From assembly GCA_024349245.1 (NCBI GenBank), contig JALDNG010000941.1, positions 1-64,000 on the forward strand: a stretch of 64,000 nt of DNA, read 5' to 3'. The DNA is from Neodontobutis hainanensis (taxonomy: Eukaryota; Chordata; Actinopteri; Gobiiformes; Odontobutidae). This document shows positions 56,901 to 64,000 of this stretch, one piece after another. Below the pieces are notes generated by a model. That model did no database searches. It had not been told where the DNA came from and saw only the letters and a list, made by a program, of their open reading frames with translations. A program made the position numbers and the translations under genes. Within the stretch, counting starts at the first letter, position 1. Each line of letters starts with the position of its first letter.

Positions 56901-57262
56901 GTATGTATGCAGTAGGTGTTGCGGGTCTGTGAGTTCTGTGTCTATCCCGTATTCCACTCTGAGAAATCTGGTCACCCTATATTTATGCTAATGTTAAGTA
57001 TTATATTTATGCTAATGTAAGTTCAAATCAAAGTTCCCTATTTTCTGAAAAACAGTTCTTACACACACAGTAAGGCACAGTGAGCTGGTGAATAAAAACT
57101 AAGATATGTGTTTTTTTCTGTGATTAACAGTACATCTCATGTTCAGAGGTGACCGGGCCTAACAGCAAAACTTGTTTTAAACATAACTTTTTACTTTGTT
57201 CTCTGTTTTTGCAGAGCTCCTCTACAAGTTACCTGTCTGCTGCTGCTTTTCAGTCGGCATAG
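53951..57262 (+). CDS. Small putative spliced gene of the 53.3-kb element, 50 codons
   Basis: Three pieces join in frame by consensus splice sites: 53951-53966 (ATG..., donor CTAG|GTGAGT), 54346-54434 (acceptor CTCTCTCAG, donor AAAG|GTGAGT) and 57215-57262 (acceptor TTTTTGCAG, stop TAG). The product would be 50 residues, MLQFLDFLKMMLRLIRRKAL, then GCGGCEHFEEEIQTK and SSSTSYLSAAAFQSA. The piece CEHFEEEIQ resembles the C-terminal part of a THAP zinc finger (CxxHF). A TATA-like motif lies near 53675 and an AATAAA at 57414-57419. The second intron holds a hAT element. It could be the remains of a transposase gene, a spliced non-coding RNA, or chance. Confidence 0.35.
54697..56979 (+). mobile_element. 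hAT transposon, 2.3 kb, 8-bp TSD
   Basis: Ends TAGGGTGACCAG on both sides; target duplication TATTTATG is perfect (54689-54696 and 56980-56987). It contains one transposase gene with three or more frameshifts. Inserted in the 53.3-60.8-kb element. Confidence 0.95.
55070..56833 (+). pseudogene. hAT transposase with N-terminal zinc finger, frameshifted
   Basis: Starts at 55070 with MSKKRACTFNGDLQKEFKFL, then a C2H2/BED-like finger (LRCDICGARF ... HMHTKKH, residues about 36-62). A +1 shift in a run of six T near 55343 moves the reading to the long frame up to 56423: TLTVDASNHKDIKLFPVLVR and ALCADNTNTNFGG (catalytic Asp regions), NAHIIHNTLQ and RFLSLGPSLERIL. Two more shifts near 56370 and 56520 lead to GTSAPVERVFSLMN, the hAT C-terminal dimerisation signature. 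All landmarks of the family are present, but the gene needs at least three corrections to read through, so it is dead. Confidence 0.85.
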
Positions 57263-58491
57263 TCCAGTCAGGTCCAGTACTGTCCAGTCCAGTCCAGGCA
57301 TCAGGCTGCTACGCTAATCTTCTTTGCTCCTGGACAGTTGACATAGACCAACCTCATCTTCCTCAGCTTCATCTGACACCACATCCTGGTCCATCTACAA
57401 CAAGCGTTTTTCAAATAAACTTATACAAAATAGAATTTTCTTTCATTTATGTGCTTCTAGGTTTGAAGGCATATATAAACAGTTTTTTAAGATCTTAAAT
57501 CTTGACATAATTTATACACTTAATATTTAAGTGCACAGAGTTAATAACTTGTAAAAAGGCTTTTTATTAATTTTTAAAGAAACCTTTAAATAACATGAAA
57601 GTAGATGAACGCAAACAGACAAAACTTTAAATCATTTATTACTATAGTGTTATTTTAGAATGCCATAAGCAATAGAAGTTATTGTGGAAAAGAATCAGAA
57701 ATCATAAAACATATTGTTTTGTGTATTATTAAATTGTAATGATAAAGTAGTGCGGCAAAGACGGAAGAGTTCTGAGGTCTTTGACCTGCAGTTGCACGGG
57801 TTAAATTAATATTTTTGCAAAATAAAAACTGGTTTAACACATATTTACTCCATCTCAAAAATACAGCATCTTTGACTACAATTTCTAAATAACCAGTTTC
57901 TTAAAGAAGGTATTCAACGTGTCTATTTTAAATTGAAGAAAACTATTATTAACCACAGATGCTAAGATAGATATCATACAGAAACTATCATTCTAAATGA
58001 TCAACTTTATGTATTTTTACAACATACAGTTTAAAATTACGATGTATCTAATGATAAGCAGTTTAGTACTTTTGTTAGCTGTAGCTGTTAGCTGTTAGCT
58101 GTATTTTAGAACAAAGATGACAAACATTGTGCTTAGTAAAGTAGGAGAATATTTAAAAAACGTAGAAATTGGTGTAAAAGTGAAATTCACCTGAAGTAGA
58201 GCAGCAGCAGAGGGCGCAGTGAAGGAGCAGAGATGTTAAGTTTAGCTCAAGTCTCTGTCGGAGCCAATAACGGTAGAAGGGGTAAATAATAGTGACCTGA
58301 AAGGGATATATAATCATTAAATTAGATAATGCTTACCTAATAATACAATTCTTTTTACCAATATATTATTCTATACATAATGTGGGTAAAAACTAAATAT
58401 AAGAAAGGCAATTAGTTTTAATAACTAATGCCATTAGTTATTAAAACGAGATTTAGCAATAAAAAAGGAAACACTGCTCTGGTTACAGTTA
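57263..58491. other. Interior of the 53.3-kb element, nothing coding
   Basis: AT-rich; contains the AATAAA at 57414-57419 ending the putative small gene. No other feature recognised. Confidence 0.4.
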
Positions 58492-58499
58492 ACTACTAG

Positions 58500-60321
58500 C
58501 AGAGGTGGAAAGAGTAATACAATTTTGTACTCAAGTAAAAGTACTGTTACTTCACTGAAATTTTACTTAAGTAAAGTTACCAGTCTAAAAATCTACTCAA
58601 GTAAAATTAAAAAGTGGCTCATTAAAAAAAAAAGTAACTCAGTAACTTTTACTCTGAGTAAATACTCAGAGTAAAAGTTTTTTTTTTAAATAGCTGGGGT
58701 GGGGGTAGTGTAGAAAAAAAGACAAGATAATATAAATCTCAAACTATTTGTTTTAATTGAAGGAGCACCTTTAGAATTTAAAGTGCAACAAAAATAAATA
58801 AAATAAAAAATTTTCTGCTGATGGATTTTTACATTAAAGATAAACATTTAACATTACAGTACAATGAAACAATTCCAAGTAAACATAAAACTTCATATAT
58901 GGGGCGGCAGTAGCTCAGTGGGTAGAGCAGTCGTCTTTCAATCATACTGTCGTTGTGTCCTTGGGCAAGACACTTAACCCACCTTGCCTCCAGTGGCTGT
59001 AACACTGGTAATTACTGTAGAACAATGTAAGTCGCTTTGGATAAAAGCGTCTGCTAAATGAATAAATGTAAAATGTATATAAACCCATTATAATAAAATT
59101 TAAATTTACCTGTGGCCTTCCTATCAGTCTAACAGGTAGGAAATATATAGAAATTAAATAGTTGGTTAAAATTTAAGTTTATCAAATATTAACCTTATTT
59201 AAGCTACATTTTTCCGTTATCTTTGATGAACATTAAGTGGCTGATGTTCCTTTAATATCTGCCGAACATGACGCAGATCTGACACGCTGTCACATCTCAA
59301 TTTCTCTACAACTCTTTTAAGCTCATTTTAGACTTAATTAACTCATTTAAGAAAATGATAGGAATTTCTAGAATAAAATTCTGTGTTATTGTTCGCTTTA
59401 AGCGCAAAATAACTTGATTCTTGTGCGCGTCTTTCACACAAGGGCTGCGTCTCAATCAGTTCCCCAGTGCAGTAGTCAGCGCACTAATCAGGGAGTCGCC
59501 ACACTCATGTAGGCCTACACAATGTTCTGAGTCACCTAGGAACTTTTTGAGACACACCCACGACATTCACAGACAGCGGCTTCTCTTTCGTCTTGTCGCG
59601 CCGGAATGGTTTTTAAAAGCATTTGCATGAATAAGAGCGGGATCATAACGTAATGCTAGGCAAAAGATGATAGAAAAACGGATGCTGCGTTAATTGCATT
59701 AAATATTAATTTTTTTTTCTTAAAATAAATGTATCGACCCTTGTGCTAACCAACATTAATAATGTCAATCACAACAGTACATCAATTAAGTAAACTAAAA
59801 ATACAAATAATATTAACTTTCCTCAACATGCTTGCGCAGGTTTGATGTAAGTTTTTATAAGCTGCCAGTTCAGTCGACTTGGGCAAACACAGTTTACACT
59901 GCATAATAAAACTTTTGCCTTTCTTGCACTTGAAATCAAAGTGGTCGCTTAAATATGGTCAGGGGTTTGCATAATTAGAAGTTGATGGCATATATTTCAG
60001 CTGGGTATTCATTTGTTTTGTCCGTCTCCATCGTTCTTGTCAGTTTAGCGCGTTTATTCTCCCGCCCATCAATCAATCAGTGGAGTAATTTCCAGGGCGC
60101 AATTTTTTATTTTTTTCCCCTTTTGATTTTTATTTATTTATTTTTTTACTCAGTAACGGATACGGATTAAAATGTAGCGAAGTACAATACTTCAAACAAA
60201 TCATACTTAAGTAAAAGTAAAATTACAGATTTTAAAAACTACTTTAAAAAGTAGAAGTACACAAAAAAGCTACTCAATTACAGTAACGCGAGTAAATGTA
60301 ATTCATTACTTTCCACCTCTG
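58500..60321. mobile_element. hAT-type non-autonomous transposon, 1.8 kb, 8-bp TSD
   Basis: Ends CAGAGGTGGAAAG on both sides (13 bp); target duplication ACTACTAG is perfect (58492-58499 and 60322-60329). Subterminal regions are full of agtaaaagta and aagtaaaatt repeats. No transposase seen. A SINE is nested at 58901-59077. Confidence 0.95.
58901..59077 (+). repeat. tRNA-derived SINE sharing a tail with a LINE
   Basis: tRNA-like head ggcggcagtagctcagtggg tagagc (A-box); the B-box is lost. Body ccttgggcaagacacttaac and the 3' tail tcgctttggataaaagcgtc tgctaaatgaataaatg. The same tail ends the minus-strand LINE at 61750. Confidence 0.85.
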
Positions 60322-60329
60322 ACTACTAG

Positions 60330-60819
60330 CATATGTTCGCATGCAGGTAACAATACTCTTTTAATACCTTAAAGAAATAATTTAAATACTATATGTTGAT
60401 TAAAATCAAGTAATCTATAGGTAGTTGTCAATATAGGTCATTATGAGTGAAATTAATGAAATTTAAAAAATTTAATTACAAATAATTATAACATTTACCT
60501 CAAGTTAGCCAGCAGTCAAAAATGCAGCAAAAACAGAGGATGAGCTTGGCTTCGCCCAGTGACTGTAGAAGTCAGCTCCCTCTATCGTCAATGACCTCGC
60601 CGCTATCTGCAGGACTTTCAACTTTCACATTTCAACAAGCCCAGTTCTGATTGGCTCGCTGGTTACCATGCTAACGCACACTCAAACCTAGCTCATATGC
60701 CCAAATTAGGACTTCTGGCTCCATAAAATCAACATGGCGACCCCCATAACGGCTAAAAATGGCAACTGAAAAGGCTTCACACTCGAGGTTTGTAACGCTA
60801 TGGGTGACGTCACACTCCT
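60330..60819. other. Right part of the 53.3-kb element
   Basis: Contains the phrases ccataaaatcaacatggcga and cataacggctaaaaatggca, typical of the subterminal region of this fish repeat. Non-coding. Confidence 0.5.
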
Positions 60820-60846
60820 TATGTCCAGCCCTTCAACACTCATTGC

Positions 60847-61749
60847 TCTGGAGGCTAAAACGATTTGCCTTGGAGCTAGAAACTGGCGCTTTCAATATGT
60901 CGACTGAGGGGGCCTGAGGAGCCAGGGTGCAAAATTTTGGCCCTCCCGCAACACTTTGGTGAAATGGACACATGGTGCTTTCACGGACGGTGGAATTGGG
61001 CAACGGGTCTCGGTTCCACCTATACAGGAGGACCAGCTAAGTGCAGTAATGTAGTTTGTATCATGACAGGACCCCAAATAAAAATCTCCAGTCATCATCC
61101 AGCTCGGTGTTTGCCATGATCCCACTTCGGGCTTATTTAATGGTTTTGATAGTGTGTCCGTGGACAGGGAGTTTTGTACATTTATTTTTTAAATTATTGT
61201 GATAAAAGTTATTTTGCTGGTGTCAGCAAGCACCCATGAGTAAGGAAAATGAAGTCCTGATTGTAAATTCCACTGACCACGAACACACTATTTTGTTACA
61301 TTGAATAAATCTAATGTGGGATCGCTGTAACCCGGCCCTCAAAAAGGTTAGGGCCACCAAACCTGGGTTCCTGTATTCAAAAAATTGTGGGCGTCCGGCG
61401 CGCAAGTCCCAAAAACCTTCTAGAGAAGAGAAAGGTCTGATTATACCAGCCGCCAAATCGTTATTGATGTATAGCTATATAGCCAGTCCCTGGGAGGAGA
61501 AGTATCCGGGAGAATTGCTTAATCATAAGGTCAACAGGTTTAGGCAAAGGGACTTGAGAAAAGTCCAACTGGTCTGGTGGTAATGTCCAAAAAACTTGCG
61601 ACCAGACAGAGCTTCTCTTCTGGGGTGAGACATGAATGGGTATCAGCAGGTGGTATAGAAGGCTGGGGTTGTCGGGAAAATTGGTGAGGTTGAGAAGGCT
61701 CAGTGGACCTGGCTTTTCTGGGCTACTGCTGCAACAGGCAGGATAACAC
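60847..61749. other. enah intron 2, unassigned
   Basis: A plus-strand frame at 61314-61583 (89 codons, with KPGFLYSKNCGRPARKSQK) has no recognised family; it may be a transposon scrap. Nothing else recognised. Confidence 0.35.
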
Positions 61750-62530
61750 AGTGGATTTACATTTATATTTAGTTATTTAGGAGACACTTTTATCCAAAGT
61801 GACTTGCAAATGAGGAAAACAACGGAAGCAATTATAACAACACAAGGTACCAAAATGCATAAGTGCACCAAAACTACTCTGTTAAAGCCCAGCACAGTAT
61901 ACAAAGGAACGATAAGAAGCAGTGGTGTTCTTGTAGGCCAAGAGCATAGCTTTGAACTTTATGCGGGAGGAGTGTAACCTAATGAAGAGAGAAAAGGTTA
62001 AAGCAAAAGCATCTGGACTCAATTCTCTCAGAAACAACAAAATGTCTTTACCTTAAAATCTGAGTCCAGATGCTTTTACTTTAACCTTTTTTTTTCTAGA
62101 TGACCTGGATGACTGAGAGCCTTCACATACTAATGAAGAGCGGAGTTACGTGCGCTCTCTTCGGTTCATTGAAGACCACTCTTGCCGCTACATTCTGGAT
62201 CATCTGCATTGGTTTGCGCATTGCAATAATCCTTAGATAGGAATTTTTTCTATTGTTGTATAGGATGAATCTGCAGGATTAAGTGGTGCTGGCAATATAA
62301 CTTGTCTCTTCAGTAGCAGTGTGTTGCAGGCCTCTTTGAAAGCATTGGGGAATGACCCAGTGGTGAGAGATGAGTTGATGATGTGGGCCAACAGATGGAG
62401 AGATGGCTTGAAGGAGATGGGGGGTGATAGGATCCAGCGGTCAGGTGGTAGGGTGGTTAGAACCAATGACCTTGGAAACGTCTGCTTCAGTTAGAGGAGA
62501 GAAAGAGGGAAGCAAACACATAGGGGATGT
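61750..62530 (-). mobile_element. L2-type LINE fragment, minus strand
   Basis: The minus-strand frame 62466-62233 contains FKPSLHLLAHIINSSLTTGS, FPNAFKEACNTLLLK and LNPADSSY, the fingers region of the RT. The 3' end (complement of 61760-61815) is agtcactttggataaaagtg tctcctaaataactaaat, the same tail as the SINE at 58901-59077. Interrupted by a fold-back element at 61990-62130. Confidence 0.75.
61990..62130. mobile_element. Fold-back element, 141 bp, perfect 10-bp TSD
   Basis: Arms ggttaaagcaaaagcatctg (left) and the complement of gatgcttttactttaacc (right), followed by the 3' segment gacctggatgactgagagcc. Target duplication TAATGAAGAG is exact (61980-61989 and 62131-62140). Inserted in the minus-strand LINE. 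Confidence 0.88.
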
Positions 62531-62689
62531 GGGTGAGTTTCCTTTACAAAGAAAGATTGTTGCGTCTGAAAAATGACCAGTGGTAAAACATTTGCAATGT
62601 CTGGAGTAATTCGGTTGAGAGTGACAAAGAAATGATCACGTGATGTCTGTTGCTAATGTGGTAACACGCTTAAGGTCAAATGATGCAGT

Positions 62690-63896
62690 CCGGTTGTTGA
62701 GGTTAGCAGCCTGCGGCTCTGCCATGTATAGGTTAATTGGCAACTCTAAAACGACAGGCATTTGCAAATATCAGCCTGACAAGAAACACATATGCTAACA
62801 GGATTTCTGATCTTTCAGGGGATTTGGACAACCAATTGAAACGCAAAGTAAAATCATTTATTAAGTTTTCAGTTGCAATTGATAAAAGCACTGACATTGC
62901 AGATGTTGCACAACTTGCCATATTTATCCGCGGCGTTGACGACACTTTAACTGTCACCGAGGAGTTTGTGGAGTTGGTTCCAATGACGGATACCATAACA
63001 GCAGCTGATATTTTTACTGCACTCGTCGGAGCGCTCGATCAGGGTCAGTGTTAACTGGTCCCGCGCTGTCAGCTTGGCTACAGATGATGCGCCATCAATG
63101 ATTGAGAAAAAAGCAGGTGTTGTGACAATATTTAGAGAGAAAGTGCAGAGTGAAAATGGAGGACATGATTTTTGGACTTTTCACTGTATTTTACACCAGG
63201 AGGCATTGTGTTGCAAACCAGTGTTAGAATTTCAGTCCACAGAATGGATGCAGGACCTTGCATTCATGGTGGATGTTATAGTGCACTTACTTGAATAACA
63301 AAGTTGTCACGCAGTATTATGACAGTATATATGCGTTCAAGTTAACGCTATTATTAGAAGAGACACAGCTCGCGGGTGATGATGCTGCTCACTTTCCTTG
63401 TCTGAATGATGTGTGCGCACATGACGCAGACATTAAGTGGTTCAAAGATAAAATAACGGGACTATTGTGGGAATTTGAGCAGCGCTTTCAGATTATTGGT
63501 GAAATAGAGAAAGACTTCAATGTGTTTTGCTCACCATTCACCGTGAATGCTTCTGATCTGCCCCTCAACATCCAACTTGAAATAATAAACTTGCAGTGTG
63601 ACACAGATTTGAAGGGCAAATTTGCTGAAGCTGTCTTGGACACATGTTATCAGTATCTCTTGCCAGGCTACCCCAACTTGAAAGCCCTTGCAGCTAAAGT
63701 GTTGTGCATGTTTGGAACCACATAGCTTTGTGAGCAAGTTTTCTCTGTAAAGAACATCAATAAAACAAAGCTGCGCTCAAGGCTCACGCACAAGCACTTG
63801 AATGACATCCTGAAATTGGCTGCCTTCCAGGATGTTACACCTGATAATGATGCACTTGTGAAAGCTAAAAGATACCAGGTTTCAGGGGTACACTAA
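62690..63896 (+). pseudogene. hAT transposase relic, GTF2IRD2/Charlie8-like
   Basis: Reading from 62737: LKRQAFANISLTRNTYANRI, KSFIKFSVAIDKSTDIADVA (catalytic Asp), a frameshift near 63045, SRAVSLATDDAPSMI and FWTFHCILHQEALCC (RNase-H fold; the CxxH region), then after a deletion and shift 63291-63725 (ITGLLWEFEQRFQIIGEIEK). One in-frame TAG at 63723-63725 interrupts the last part, which continues LCEQVFSVKNINKTKLRSRL to a TAA at 63894. Vertebrate GTF2IRD2 contains a domesticated transposase of this type; here it is broken and has no GTF2I domains, so it is a transposon relic. Termini not identified. Confidence 0.8.
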
Positions 63897-63911
63897 ACAG
63901 TGGGTAACACC

Positions 63912-64000
63912 CAATGACTGTAGAAGGGCTGGACATAGCAAGCCCGCTTCCGGGTCTGTGCCTAATAGGAAGTAGGGGTTGGCTCCATCAAGCATGACCC
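63912..64000 (+). mobile_element. Second copy of the 53.3-kb element, left end
   Basis: caatgactgtagaagggctg gacatagcaagcccgcttcc matches the left end at 53325 onwards, and ggctccatcaagcatgaccc matches its continuation. It runs off the window. Confidence 0.85.

Larger units (their letters stand above)
53323..60846 (+). mobile_element. 7.5-kb DNA element with 27-bp inverted ends and a small spliced gene
   Basis: The left end GCAATGAATGTAGAAGGGCT GGACATA (53323-53349) and the complement of the right end GCAATGAGTGTTGAAGGGCT GGACATA (60820-60846) differ at two positions. A third copy of the left end starts at 63912. No target duplication was identified. Without the two hAT insertions (54697-56979 and 58500-60321, plus their duplications) it would be about 3.4 kb. 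A putative three-exon plus-strand gene (53951-57262) lies inside. Repeats with these ends are common in fish. A THAP-type (P-element or Kolobok-like) origin is possible, but not shown. Confidence 0.65.

Noticed and set aside
1..64000. CRISPR arrays, operons, phage or bacterial systems
   Set aside because: None seen; spliced vertebrate genes and eukaryotic transposons throughout.

Overview
The window looks like a piece of a teleost fish nuclear genome. Evidence: spliced vertebrate exons with GT-AG borders, a dense teleost-type mix of transposons (hAT, Tc1/Sleeping Beauty-like, Harbinger, DIRS, Rex3-like RTE, jockey/L2-type LINEs, tRNA-derived SINEs) and many microsatellites. Nothing bacterial or viral is seen as a functional unit. 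The species cannot be named from the sequence.

Two host genes are recognisable and lie head to head. srp9 (SRP 9 kDa subunit) is on the minus strand, with exon 1 at 7199-7270 and exon 2 at 7030-7098; its last exon is not in the window. enah (Mena, Ena/VASP family) is on the plus strand, with a five-nucleotide coding part of exon 1 at 9173-9177 (ATGAG) and exon 2 at 52367-52532, which encodes the first half of the EVH1 domain. The same divergent SRP9/ENAH neighbourhood is known in human. Almost everything else is intergenic or intronic: 1-7029 is srp9 intron 2, 9178-52366 is enah intron 1 (43.2 kb) and 52533-64000 is enah intron 2.

Layout. 0.8-6.6 kb: a 1.9-kb hAT element with intact 8-bp target duplication inside a SINE, then a candidate 3.8-kb TTAA-flanked element holding a SINE, a LINE end and a fold-back element. 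7-9.2 kb: srp9 and enah promoters and first exons. 11.6-22.6 kb: three LINE blocks (one plus strand, two minus) and a candidate LTR. 23.7-27.7 kb: a Harbinger element with a broken MADF gene and broken transposase, flanked by a diverged 0.5-kb direct repeat. 30.7-35.2 kb: an R2-superfamily RT fragment, then a Tc1-like element split by a hAT with nearly intact BED-type transposase. 37.6-44.6 kb: SINE, DIRS fragment, LINE endonuclease fragment, Tc1 fragment and a Rex3-like RTE. 45-51.8 kb: hAT MITE, minisatellite, low-copy repeats and an R2/RTE chimera. 53.3-60.8 kb: a 7.5-kb element with 24-27-bp inverted ends and a small three-exon gene, itself hit by two hAT elements, each with a perfect 8-bp target duplication. 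61.7-64 kb: a minus-strand LINE, a hAT transposase relic of GTF2IRD2 type and the start of another copy of the 53.3-kb element.

No new defence or metabolic system was found. The things most worth checking are the small spliced gene in the 53-61 kb element, the fold-back repeat family with 10-13-bp target duplications, the two SINE/LINE pairs sharing 3' tails, three near-perfect local snap-back palindromes and the R2/RTE in-frame chimera. All protein and family calls come from reading translations by eye; no search was run.
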